Assembly: GCA_964058805.1 (NCBI GenBank)
Contig: CAXKVV010001618.1
Location: 1 to 23,070 of the forward strand
Reading direction: 5' to 3'
DNA length: 23,070 nt
Source of the DNA: Schoenoplectus triqueter
Lineage: Eukaryota; Streptophyta; Magnoliopsida; Poales; Cyperaceae
The notes beneath the pieces were generated by a model. It had not been told where the DNA came from and searched no databases. It was given only the letters and a program-made list of their open reading frames with translations. Position 1 is the stretch's first letter. Each line of letters begins with the position of its first letter. This document shows positions 9,554 to 18,067 of this stretch, piece after piece. Position numbers and translations under genes: made by a program.

Positions 9554-10211
9554 CTCATAGGACATAGGTCCCTGTTTTGCTGGGAACCTCTACGCAAATA
9601 AAAGTCCGCAGGAAAGTTGCACGTTTATTTGGTGTTTTACAAGAGTATGTACTTGTACAAAGATCTTTGTACAACAGTACGTACTTGGTCGCTTGTCTTC
9701 TTTACGAATAATCTAATCTACAACATTTTCTTTTCACAAAAGAGATGATGAGATACATGCATGATCTTGCTAGCTATATATAGCAATAATCACAGATTCA
9801 TATGGTTATGTACGTTAATCAATTTGTTATTCTTAATAGTATTTGTGAACGGTAATGTGCGACTTCAACTCTCCAACGTGATTTAGATAGTTAAAAAAAA
9901 TTAAATGCCTCGTAATAGTTAAATCAAATTATTTTTTAATTATTTAAAAAAATAGTAAAAGATTCTAAAAGTATAAAATTTGAGGTACAAATAATAGGTT
10001 TTCTAATCGAGATAGACAAATTAAGGGAATAATGGTATATTACCACTAATATTGTTGGTACTCGATAAATAAAATTTCTGTTGCTAAACGGCCAAGAAAA
10101 CTAATATCTATGGGATAACAGAGCACATTTCTCTTGAAGACACGTTTTTCTCTAAAGAGAACACCTCGCGTTCCTCGTGAGATAATTACAACTAAACACC
10201 ATACCGCTACT
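9554..10211. other. Upstream region of the LOR gene
   Basis: This region holds the MITE's second target copy, a perfect palindrome at 9653-9674, and at about 9943-9990 a short piece resembling the core of the family-A foldback elements (AAAAATAGTAAAAGATTC, TATAAAATTTGAGGTAC). No open frame of note was found. It presumably includes the distal promoter of the gene starting at 10312. Confidence 0.5.
9653..9674. repeat. Perfect 22-bp palindrome
   Basis: The half-site TTGTACAAAGA is followed immediately by its exact complement with no spacer. Flanking bases extend the symmetry imperfectly (GTATGTAC on the left, GTACGTAC on the right, offset by one or two bases) to about 42 bp. It could be a cruciform-prone site, a dimeric factor site or a small MITE remnant; nothing distinguishes these. 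Confidence 0.85.
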
Positions 10212-10214
10212 AAA

Positions 10215-10222
10215 TATAAATA
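10215..10222 (+). promoter_or_regulatory. Candidate TATA box of the LOR gene
   Basis: TATAAATA lies 90 bases upstream of the ATG at 10312 and is followed by a pyrimidine-rich leader (CTCTTCTTTCTTGC). Position and sequence fit a plant TATA box with a start site some 30 bases downstream. This rests on motif and position only. Confidence 0.5.
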
Positions 10223-10311
10223 CTACTACTATAACCTTCCTACGAAATGATGTAATAACCTTCAGCTCTCTTACTCCGAAAGGAAAGAACCAAACTCTTC
10301 TTTCTTGCAAC

Positions 10312-11708
10312 ATGGCGAAAGTCCATTCTACCCTCTCCCCTTTTACTTCTGTTGAAATCTTACAGTTTCCTACTTCTTCTTATTCAAGTTATGTGAGCAG
10401 AGAAAGAGAGGTTTTCACAATATGGATGAAATCTCTTGTCCTAAATAGCAGCGGTTGTACCGTGTACGATTCAAAAGGAGCGCTCGTATACCGGGTTGAT
10501 AACTATAACTGGAGATGTTGCAGGAAGCTATACCTCATGGATGTCAGAGGAAAGGTTCTGATCGAGATTTTAAAGAAGGTGAGTTTAAATTTGTCTCCTG
10601 TATAGTATGTTTTTGTTTTGGTAAATATAAAATTAACTTTTAGTTTTCAAATAAAATAATTTTTCTTTGTTACTTTGAGCTGCAGGCTTCTGGTTAATAT
10701 TGTACCGGACTGGTAATACCTATGCAATTGGGTCGATGACTGATCCCTCGGTTCCTCTATTGCGCTTTGCCAAAGTTGTTTTGGATAAAACAAATGGAAA
10801 CAAAGCCATAGTTGAAAACAAAATCTGCTTATCTTATACTGTTACCAGGACTATCGGTACTGTAACACTTTCAAGAAAGCAAGTAGGGCTATGTCAAACA
10901 TGCCAAATAAGTGAACGGTACCAATTCTGACTGGTAGAGTACCGAAAATCCACTATGCCAATCTCTCTAAAATGTTCGTTCTATTTTCCTTGTAAATGGA
11001 ACAGAACTTTCTGTTTGGACGATGGGAGGGTTATAGATGGAATGACACATCAAAGATAAAAGCAAATATTTGGTTTAAGGTGAGTAGAGCTTGCAAAATT
11101 TTCAGAAGAGAAACTTCATTTTGTGAGTTTCGGAGCGACAGTGGCTGCCTCAAGCGTTACAAAATTGATGGTTTCTACAAGAAATTGTCTTGCAAGATTA
11201 TGGATACATCTAGTGGACTTGTTGTAGCTGAGGTAAAGAAAAGCTTTTGCACGGCTTCATAGAATAACCATTCTTTTATGCCTGGTACATTTCACTTAAG
11301 CCACGGATTTCAAAAACCTTCTGGATGTTATGATTTATGTTCTCAACTCCAATACAAATTACCATTTGTTGATTTCAATTTCTTAATGAGAAAATAATAT
11401 AGTAGGGATTTATTAACAAGAAGCCTTTATTTTATTACCACTTTACCAGTACGTTCCAAAGTCTAGTATATTATTTTTGCATAATTTCTAGAACTAATCA
11501 TTCATTTTTGATGATTTGGCTATCTTTTCCACATTAATGGTACTCACTTTTAAAAAAAAAATTATTATTTTAGGTGAAGAGGAAGGTGACAAAATCAGGG
11601 ATAGTTCTAGGAGATGATGTACTAACTCTGGAAGTCCAACCAGACATAGATCATTCCCTTATTATGGGTCTAGTTCTAGTTTATAGCCTCATGAACCATA
11701 TCATATGA
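10312..11708 (+). CDS. LURP-one-related (LOR) protein, three exons
   Basis: Proposed exons are 10312-10578, 11005-11232 and 11574-11708, all joined in phase 0, giving 209 residues, the usual length of this family. Donors are AAG|GTGAGT and GAG|GTAAAG; acceptors are AACAG|AAC and TTTTAG|GTG. Exon 1 encodes REVFTIWMKSLVLNSSGCTV (residues 33-52), VYRVDNYNW (59-67) and LYLMDVRGKVL (73-83). Exon 2 begins NFLFGRWEGYRW and ends SSGLVVAE. Exon 3 carries SGIVLGDDVLTLEVQPDID and IMGLVLVYSLMNHI. These are the conserved blocks of the LOR family (DUF567, tubby C-terminal superfamily), a 12-strand beta barrel around a hydrophobic helix. Arabidopsis LURP1 is needed for full resistance to a downy mildew; most paralogues are uncharacterised. 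No stop or frameshift interrupts the model. The exon 1/2 junction is the least certain point, because the second block looks about one residue shorter than usual. Confidence 0.85.
10579..11004 (+). other. Intron 1 of the LOR gene, with an open stretch
   Basis: This 426-bp intron has a GT donor and an AG acceptor at 11003-11004. It contains a second plausible acceptor, GAGCTGCAG, ending at 10685. Using that acceptor gives an immediate in-frame TAA (GCT TCT GGT TAA), so it cannot extend the protein. A 77-codon open stretch (10700-10930) without an ATG at its start lies inside, and its translation shows no LOR block. It is best read as intronic; it could be a fragment of inserted DNA. Confidence 0.6.
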
Positions 11709-12776
11709 GGAAAACAATAGGTGATTATCCTGTCAGTACTACGGAAAAATAGGAGTTCTGATACTACCGCCCTAAACAATGTTTCTTATCTGAGTGTATA
11801 TATTCATCAAGTACCAGAGAGACTGGGTACTAATGCACACAAACGCCTATGGAGTCTTCATTTCTCTTCCTTTTTTATTTTCTATTGTTTTTCATCTTTT
11901 TTTTTTGGGACATCCAATATTTTTTTTGTCTCTATTAAGAGCGATCAATATGTCTATATATATTTGGCTGGACAAGCCATAGGATGTCTCTATAAATGCG
12001 GTATGCAACTTTTTGTGCACAATTGGCAAACTGTGCATTTGAAAAGAAGAGGGGGAAGAGCAAATTGATCCTGTTGTTCATTCACAAATTCAATGTTGAT
12101 ATTAATTTGGCTTCTTGTTGCTTATATCCTTGAAAACAAAAGACCAGGTCTACCTTTTATATTTTATTTAGATTTAGACCGTTCTATTATTGAATCTGGG
12201 TTAGTACTTGCTACTCTACCAATTGTAAGATTACCAAACGAGAAAGTGCCTGGTGATGTATGATGTTTCCTTCAATTGGAAAAAGAAATTAAAGAATCTA
12301 ATCGGAATATTTTTTTTTCCTTTGTTTAGCACCTTACCCATCAGAATTCAGAACTGCTAGACTGGAATCGGTCAGTTCGACTATGGTACCGATACCAGTT
12401 GATTAACTCAAAAGTCAAACCTTCTAGGTTACCATACAGGTGTCATCCTTTCAAGCAATTGACCCAAGAAATAGTATTAAAGTAGAGCTTCATGCCTACC
12501 TTTTAAGCAACAACGCTTAGGGATGTCAACTCAAGGTTTTTACGTTTTGTTTCGTACGAAACGCAAGAGTTTTCGATTGCGTTAATTAAACACAACGTTA
12601 AACGTAAAAACTACTAGTTTCGTTAATTAATACAACGTAAATGCAAATTATCATCTTTATTTTGTTTAATTATGTTTTTACATTCAGATTTCTACAAGAT
12701 TAAAATAGTTAGAATTGCAGAGTAGTCAACTGGCCTTAGGGTTAAAATACGACTAACCCTAGCCGCTTCGTTGTCC
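11709..12776. other. LOR 3' flank and spacer
   Basis: This is the presumed 3' untranslated region of the LOR gene followed by spacer. The 115-codon frame at 11721-12068 is T-rich low complexity with no domain. At about 12520 TAGGGATGTCAAC followed by ACGTTTTGTTTCGTACGAAAC resembles the start of the hAT-type MITE at 9322, but no matching right end was found. AACCCTAGCCGC at 12755-12766 is a motif common near plant transcription starts. Confidence 0.5.
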
Positions 12777-12781
12777 TTTCT
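12777..12781. repeat. Left target-site duplication of outer copia element
   Basis: TTTCT here is repeated at 22668-22672, immediately outside the two ends of the outer element. A 5-bp perfect duplication is what copia integrase produces. Confidence 0.9.
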
Positions 12782-12900
12782 TGTAAAGATGGTAAAGCAG
12801 AGAGTATATCTCACTTGTTTGTATTCATTGTATTACTTTTCAGTCTTCTTTACAAAAATGAAATCATTGCTATTTATAAAGTAAGTCTAAACCTTAATAC
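12782..12900 (-). repeat. 3' LTR of outer element, distal part
   Basis: This 119-bp piece equals 22363-22481 of the intact LTR except for T in place of C at 12894. On the minus strand it carries the TATA box (TATAAATA at 12871-12878) and the R/U5 end TTTACA. It is separated from the rest of its LTR (17882-18067) by the inner element, which inserted at AATAC 12896-12900. Confidence 0.93.
12896..12900. repeat. Left target-site duplication of inner element
   Basis: AATAC is repeated at 17877-17881. The undisturbed LTR copy at 22477-22481 has a single AATAC followed by ATTGTTTAG, which proves the pre-insertion sequence. Confidence 0.95.
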
Positions 12901-13356
12901 TATTGAAAATATAAACTTAATTAATATTTTCTTGAAGTTTGTTGTCCAGTCAATAGAATTTAAGGCTGATTCATTAGGAATTTTGACAGACCATCTGAAC
13001 CTTGTTTTAGGCATATGAGCTATGGATTTAAAGCTCTTTAAGTCTAGTTTTTAATGGTTCAAGTTTCAAGTCGATTGGAGTTTTCTAGAGAAAGTTATGA
13101 CAATTTTAATAGAGATATGTCAGATTTGACTGGGCTGCTTAGTTTTCTGTTTTTATATTTATTACGAATTCTAGAGTTTTCTTTTGATGTTTTGGCTCTA
13201 TAAATAGAGTTGTAATCTGTTGTTTTGAAAGACAATGCAAGAGAGATAATATAATAGATAATTACAAAGAGTTTTTCAGATAAGAACTTGTTTGTTTCCT
13301 CCATCTCTTCTCTCTACCACTATATGAATTGTATCCACTATTAAATATACTCAACA
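12901..13356 (+). repeat. 5' LTR of inner element
   Basis: The 456-bp repeat is identical by eye to 17421-17876. It starts TATTGAAAAT and ends CTCAACA. TATAAATAG at 13199-13207 is a good TATA box, which would place the start of R about 30 bases downstream and leave roughly 120 bases of R-U5 before the primer site. The 69-codon minus frame at 13095-13304 recurs in the other LTR only because the LTRs are repeats. Confidence 0.96.
13199..13206 (+). promoter_or_regulatory. TATA box in 5' LTR of inner element
   Basis: TATAAATA is followed by GAGTTG in the 5' LTR, with an identical copy at 17719-17726 in the 3' LTR. It is the likely core promoter driving the genomic RNA of the inner element. Confidence 0.7.
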
Positions 13357-13359
13357 AAT

Positions 13360-13372
13360 TGGTATCAGAGCC
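13360..13372 (+). other. Primer binding site for initiator tRNA-Met (inner)
   Basis: TGGTATCAGAGCC is complementary to the 3' end of plant initiator tRNA-Met, the usual copia primer. It lies three bases (AAT) after the 5' LTR. The gag ATG follows with no spacer, so the last bases of the primer site supply the GCC of a strong GCCATGG start context. Confidence 0.93.
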
Positions 13373-16300
13373 ATGGCCAATAACGGTGCAACCATTGGAG
13401 GTGTCGGGCATGTATCATGCTTGCGACTTTCGAAGACCAACTACGAAAATTGGTGCATACACATGAAGGCGCTACTCGGCTCGCAAGATGTGTGGGAAGT
13501 CGTTGAGATTGGCTATACCGAACATGCGACCTTGCAAGGCTTGACGAATAATCAAGTGAAGGAGTTGAAGGAGTCACGCAAGAAAGACAAAACCGCGCTC
13601 TACTTGATGTACCAGGCGGTTGATGAGTCAGGCTTTGAGAAGATAGCCGGTGCGAAGACTTCAAAAGAAGCATGGGAGACTCTTGAAAAGGCATACAAAG
13701 GAGCGGACCGAGTGAAGCAAGTTCGCTTACAAACACTTAGATGTGAGTTTGAAACTTTAAGAATGAAAGAGTCGGAAGGTGTATCGGATTATATCACACG
13801 GGTAGAAATGGTGGTGAACCAACTCAAAAGAAATGGTGAAGAGATAAATGAAAATAGAGTAGTAGAGAAAATATTAAGGTCATTAACTAATGATTTTGAG
13901 AATGTTGTGTGTGCCATAGAAGAGTCTAAGAATTTGGCAGAAATGACTGTGGATGAGCTCTCAAGTTCCTTAGAGGCACATGAACAAAGAAAGAAAAAGA
14001 AGAAGCAAGAGGTGTTAGAGGAAGCACTTCAAGCTAAGGTAACACTAAAAGAAGACAAGCCGGGAAATGGTGAAGGTGGTCGTGGAAGAGGCCGTGGTGG
14101 CTTTAGAGGTCGAGGTAGAGGCCGCGGTAGAGGCCGTGGTAGAGGACACGAAGAGAACAATGAAGAGAAGAACCAATCGATCTCATACGGCGGAGGCCGA
14201 GGTCGAGGAAGAGGAAGATCAAGTAAGTACAATGTTCAATGTTACTCTTGCAAAAAGTATGGTCATTATGCAGCAGAGTGTTATTACAATGAAAAGAAAG
14301 ATGATGAGAAAAAAGAAGAGAAAGGAGGTGATGGTGTGGTATTACTAGCAAGCAAGGAGGCCGACTCCAACAACGAGTCGGTGTGGTATTTGGATACCGG
14401 TGCAAGCAATCATATGTGTGGCTACAAGCACATGTTTACCAAGATAGAGGAGATTGTAGAAGGCCATGTATCATTTGGAGATGCCTCAAAAGTGAAAGTT
14501 AAAGGCCAAGGTGAAATTCTTATTCAGTGTAAAGATGGAAATGAGAGGTTTATCTCGAATGTTTATTATGTGCCGGATATGAAGAGTAATATTTTGAGTT
14601 TGGGACAATTGTTAGAACGTGGTTACACGGTTTTTATGAAAGAAAGAACACTTTATTTGAGAGACCAAGATAATCGGTTGCTAGCCCAAGTAGAAATGAC
14701 CAAAAACCGCATGTTTAAGTTGAATTTGGTGAATGTTCAAGCAAGGTGTTTAAAGGCATGTGTAGAAGATATAACTTGGTTGTGGCATTTACGGTTTGGA
14801 CATCTTAATTTTGGTGGTTTGAGACAATTATCAAATAAAAGAATGGTGAAAAATATACCACACATAGATCATAGTGACAAATTATGTGAAGGTTGCGTGT
14901 TAGGAAAGCACCCAAGGAATTCTTTTTCAAAAGAAGCAAGTTATCGTGCAAAGAAGGTGCTTGAATTGGTTCATACCGATATTTGTGGCCCAATAACCCC
15001 TAATTCACTTGGTAAACACCGGTACTTTATTACCTTTATTGATGACTTTTCTCGAAGAACTTGGGTATATTTTTTAAAGGAGAAATCTGAAGCATTTTTT
15101 ATTTTTAAGAAGTTTACGGTGCTTGTTGAAAACTTAAGTGGTGAATGCATAAAAACTTTGAGATCCGATAGAGGCGGTGAATTTACATCAAAGGAGTTTG
15201 TGAATTTTTGTGAACAAAAAGGTATTAGAAGGTTCTTAACAGCCCCTTATTCACCTCAACAAAATGGAGTGGCGGAAAGAAAAAATCGGACCATACTCGA
15301 CATGGTTCGAAGCATGTTAAAAAGCAAAAATATGCCGAAGGAATTTTGGGCTGAAGCGGTGAGGTGTGCGGTTTATTTGCAAAATCGATGTCCTACGGCA
15401 AGTTTGGAGAATATTACCCCACAAGAAGCATGGTGCGGTGTGAAGCCATCAGTAGCTCATTTGAAGGTGTTCGGAAGTGTGGCTTATGCTCACGTTCCAG
15501 ATCAAAAGCGCACAAAACTTGATGACAAGAGCAAGAAGCTGATTTTTATTGGCTATGATGAGAAATCTAAGGCGTACAATCTTTATGATCCACTTACAAA
15601 AAAGGTACATGTGAGTTGTGATGTGCAGGTCAATGAAGAAAGCATGTGGAATTGGAGTTCCATGGAGGAGATGTCTCATGAAGAAGGAAAAGAAGCGACA
15701 TCAACAATTATCTCTACACCGACAAGCACAACTACATCAACAACATCACAAGCCGAACCATCTTCACCTTTATCCGATGATGAAGATGAGCCAAGGACAC
15801 CAAAGACAAGGAATTTGCGAGAAATATACGAGGCGACAAGTGAATTGCATTTGGTGTGTCTTTTGGCGGATGCGGAGGACATCACATTCGAGCAAGCCGT
15901 AAAAGATGAAAAGTGGCAAGCCGTTATGCAAGAGGAGATGAAAGCAATCGAGAAAAACGACACTTGGGAACTTACGACGTTGCCCAAGGGTCACAAGCCG
16001 ATTGGTGTTAAATGGGTTTATAAAAAAAAGATGAATGCGCAAGGTGAGGTTGAAAGATACAAGGCGAGAATAGTAGCGAAAGGGTACAAGCAAAAGGCGG
16101 GGATTGATTATGAAGAGGTGTTTGCCCCGGTAGCAAGAATGGAGACAATCCGACTACTAATCTCGTTGGCGGCTCAAAACAAATGGAGCATTTTTCAAAT
16201 GGACGTGAAATCGGCATTTCTAAATGGAGTGCTTAAAGAAGAAGTCTACATCGAGCAACCTTCCGGTTATGTGAAAGTTGATAAAGAGCACATGGTGTTG

Positions 16301-17407
16301 AAGTTAAAGAAGGCGTTGTACGGGTTGAAACAAGCGCCAAGGGCATGGAACACTCGAATTGATGCATACTTCAAGGAGCATGGATTTGTGCAATGCCCAT
16401 ATGAGCATGCGCTATATTTGAAGGTACAAAAAGATGATATTTTATTTGTGGCCTTGTATGTAGATGATTTGATTTTTACGGGAAATAATAGAGATATGAT
16501 TGAGAAGTTTAAGTTGGAAATGACAAAGGAGTTTGAGATGACCGATTTGGGTCTCATGTCTTATTTTTTGGGGTTAGAAGTGAGACAAGAAAATTCTGGA
16601 ACTTTTGTTTCACAAAAAGCGTATGCAAAGGAGATTTTAAAGAAGTTTAAGATGAATGAGTGTAATCCCGTGAATACTCCGGTTGAGAGTGGGACGAAAT
16701 TGTCTCGATATGATGAAGGAAAGACGGTTGACGCAACACTATATAGAAGCTTGGTTGGAAGCTTGCGTTATTTGACGTGCACAAGGCCGGATATTGCTTA
16801 TGGAGTTGGCTTGGTGAGCCGATATATGGAGGAGCCAAAAATGACGCATTGGAAAGCCATAAAGCGAATTCTTCGCTATGTCAAAGGTACATTATCTCAT
16901 GGCTTATTTTATTCTCATACTAATGAGTTTGATCTTGTTGGATATTCCGATAGTGATTGGAGTGGAGATTTAGATGATCGGAAGAGCACTTCGGGTTTTG
17001 TGTTTTTCATGGGAAGCACGGCATTTACATGGCTCTCTAAGAAGCAACCTATTGTTACTTTGTCCACATGTGAAGCGGAGTATGTTGCCGCATCTTCTTG
17101 CGTATGTCACTCTCTTTGGCTACGCAAGTTACTAAAGGAGATGAACTTTTCTCAAGAGAAGGCGACGAATATTCGAGTGGATAACAAGTCGGCAATTGAG
17201 TTGGCGAAAAATCCGGTGCATCATGAAAGGAGCAAGCACATAGATGTGCGTTTTCACTTCATACGAGAACATGTTAAGAATGGCGATGTGGAGATGACTC
17301 ATGTGGCGAGTCGTGATCAAGTGGCGGACATATTCACCAAACCACTACCGGCAGAACTCTTCAACAAGTTCAAGAATTTGCTCGGGATGCAAGCCAGAAA
17401 TAATTAA
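13373..17407 (+). CDS. Copia Gag-Pol polyprotein (inner element)
   Basis: One uninterrupted frame of 1344 residues starts at the ATG that abuts the primer site. In order: Gag (1 to about 230, with [18 protein letters not shown] near the start); an Arg-Gly repeat tract (about 235-285); zinc knuckle [14 protein letters not shown] (290-303); aspartic protease with DTGAS at 341-345; integrase zinc region (HLRFGH to CEGC); integrase core D536, D599, E635, exactly 35 residues between the last two; reverse transcriptase with D944 and YVDD at 1029-1032; RNase H with D1193, E1236 and D1270, then [12 protein letters not shown] and ADIFTKPL. All catalytic residues are present. The product would assemble particles, copy the RNA into DNA in the cytoplasm and integrate it in the nucleus. 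It stops 13 bases before the 3' LTR. No env-like frame follows. Confidence 0.97.
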   Translation: MANNGATIGGVGHVSCLRLSKTNYENWCIHMKALLGSQDVWEVVEIGYTEHATLQGLTNNQVKELKESRKKDKTALYLMYQAVDESGFEKIAGAKTSKEAWETLEKAYKGADRVKQVRLQTLRCEFETLRMKESEGVSDYITRVEMVVNQLKRNGEEINENRVVEKILRSLTNDFENVVCAIEESKNLAEMTVDELSSSLEAHEQRKKKKKQEVLEEALQAKVTLKEDKPGNGEGGRGRGRGGFRGRGRGRGRGRGRGHEENNEEKNQSISYGGGRGRGRGRSSKYNVQCYSCKKYGHYAAECYYNEKKDDEKKEEKGGDGVVLLASKEADSNNESVWYLDTGASNHMCGYKHMFTKIEEIVEGHVSFGDASKVKVKGQGEILIQCKDGNERFISNVYYVPDMKSNILSLGQLLERGYTVFMKERTLYLRDQDNRLLAQVEMTKNRMFKLNLVNVQARCLKACVEDITWLWHLRFGHLNFGGLRQLSNKRMVKNIPHIDHSDKLCEGCVLGKHPRNSFSKEASYRAKKVLELVHTDICGPITPNSLGKHRYFITFIDDFSRRTWVYFLKEKSEAFFIFKKFTVLVENLSGECIKTLRSDRGGEFTSKEFVNFCEQKGIRRFLTAPYSPQQNGVAERKNRTILDMVRSMLKSKNMPKEFWAEAVRCAVYLQNRCPTASLENITPQEAWCGVKPSVAHLKVFGSVAYAHVPDQKRTKLDDKSKKLIFIGYDEKSKAYNLYDPLTKKVHVSCDVQVNEESMWNWSSMEEMSHEEGKEATSTIISTPTSTTTSTTSQAEPSSPLSDDEDEPRTPKTRNLREIYEATSELHLVCLLADAEDITFEQAVKDEKWQAVMQEEMKAIEKNDTWELTTLPKGHKPIGVKWVYKKKMNAQGEVERYKARIVAKGYKQKAGIDYEEVFAPVARMETIRLLISLAAQNKWSIFQMDVKSAFLNGVLKEEVYIEQPSGYVKVDKEHMVLKLKKALYGLKQAPRAWNTRIDAYFKEHGFVQCPYEHALYLKVQKDDILFVALYVDDLIFTGNNRDMIEKFKLEMTKEFEMTDLGLMSYFLGLEVRQENSGTFVSQKAYAKEILKKFKMNECNPVNTPVESGTKLSRYDEGKTVDATLYRSLVGSLRYLTCTRPDIAYGVGLVSRYMEEPKMTHWKAIKRILRYVKGTLSHGLFYSHTNEFDLVGYSDSDWSGDLDDRKSTSGFVFFMGSTAFTWLSKKQPIVTLSTCEAEYVAASSCVCHSLWLRKLLKEMNFSQEKATNIRVDNKSAIELAKNPVHHERSKHIDVRFHFIREHVKNGDVEMTHVASRDQVADIFTKPLPAELFNKFKNLLGMQARNN

Positions 17408-17411
17408 GTTT

Positions 17412-17420
17412 AAGAGGGGA
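17412..17420 (+). other. Polypurine tract of inner element
   Basis: AAGAGGGGA directly precedes the 3' LTR and would prime plus-strand DNA synthesis. Its junction with TATTGA independently fixes the LTR start at 17421. Confidence 0.88.
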
Positions 17421-17876
17421 TATTGAAAATATAAACTTAATTAATATTTTCTTGAAGTTTGTTGTCCAGTCAATAGAATTTAAGGCTGATTCATTAGGAA
17501 TTTTGACAGACCATCTGAACCTTGTTTTAGGCATATGAGCTATGGATTTAAAGCTCTTTAAGTCTAGTTTTTAATGGTTCAAGTTTCAAGTCGATTGGAG
17601 TTTTCTAGAGAAAGTTATGACAATTTTAATAGAGATATGTCAGATTTGACTGGGCTGCTTAGTTTTCTGTTTTTATATTTATTACGAATTCTAGAGTTTT
17701 CTTTTGATGTTTTGGCTCTATAAATAGAGTTGTAATCTGTTGTTTTGAAAGACAATGCAAGAGAGATAATATAATAGATAATTACAAAGAGTTTTTCAGA
17801 TAAGAACTTGTTTGTTTCCTCCATCTCTTCTCTCTACCACTATATGAATTGTATCCACTATTAAATATACTCAACA
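17421..17876 (+). repeat. 3' LTR of inner element
   Basis: The 456-bp repeat reads identical to 12901-13356. It is followed by the second AATAC (17877-17881) and then the continuation of the outer element's LTR. Confidence 0.96.
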
Positions 17877-17881
17877 AATAC
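17877..17881. repeat. Right target-site duplication of inner element
   Basis: AATAC matches 12896-12900 perfectly. Only one AATAC is found at the same place in the other outer LTR (22477-22481). Confidence 0.95.
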
Positions 17882-18067
17882 ATTGTTTAGCCATCCGATT
17901 GAATGTAAGGCTGAGATGATTCTATAAATTATACTCTAAGCATGCTTCCTTGCGTGACTTGTGTTAATGAGCTGTATGCGTCATATGCAGAGCTGCCATT
18001 GCAGTTTTATGCTGTTTGTTGTCTCCATTATATTAGCCATAGGGATCTTCTGTTGCGTCTTCTAACA
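17882..18067 (-). repeat. 3' LTR of outer element, proximal part
   Basis: This 186-bp piece begins on the minus strand with TGTTAGAAG at 18067 and carries most of U3. Compared with 22482-22667 it differs at 17972, 17984, 17995 and 17996, with no indels. Together with 12782-12900 it makes the full 305-bp LTR. Confidence 0.93.

Larger units (their letters stand above)
12901..17876 (+). mobile_element. Inner Ty1/copia retrotransposon, intact and young
   Basis: This is a complete 4976-bp element: 5' LTR 12901-13356, primer site 13360-13372, one gag-pol frame 13373-17407, polypurine tract 17412-17420 and 3' LTR 17421-17876. The LTRs are 456 bp each and read as identical base for base. A perfect AATAC duplication flanks it. 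The ends are TATTGA...TCAACA, so the terminal dinucleotides are TA and CA instead of TG and CA. No internal stop or frameshift exists. Everything an autonomous copia element needs is visible, so it is a candidate for recent or current mobility. Lineage is uncertain; the integrase C-terminal region and the RG-rich Gag look Ivana/Oryco- or Tork-like. Confidence 0.96.

Noticed and set aside
10700..10930. Open frame between LOR exons considered as an extra exon
   Set aside because: Phase-0 splicing from exon 1 to the upstream acceptor gives an immediate stop, and the translation has none of the LOR blocks; skipping it gives a full-length 209-residue protein.
11721..12068. 115-codon frame after the LOR gene
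   Set aside because: It is T-rich low-complexity sequence in the presumed 3' untranslated region and overlaps a second open frame; no domain.
13095..13304. Minus-strand 69-codon frame, identical to 17615-17824
   Set aside because: It is duplicated only because it lies inside the two identical LTRs; no protein features.
13360..13372. tRNA-like sequence considered as a tRNA gene fragment
   Set aside because: Only the 13-base complement of the tRNA 3' end is present, exactly at the retrotransposon primer site position.
14029..14405. Proline/arginine-rich frames opposite or out of frame with the inner Gag
   Set aside because: These are shadows of the Arg-Gly repeat and Gag coding sequence.
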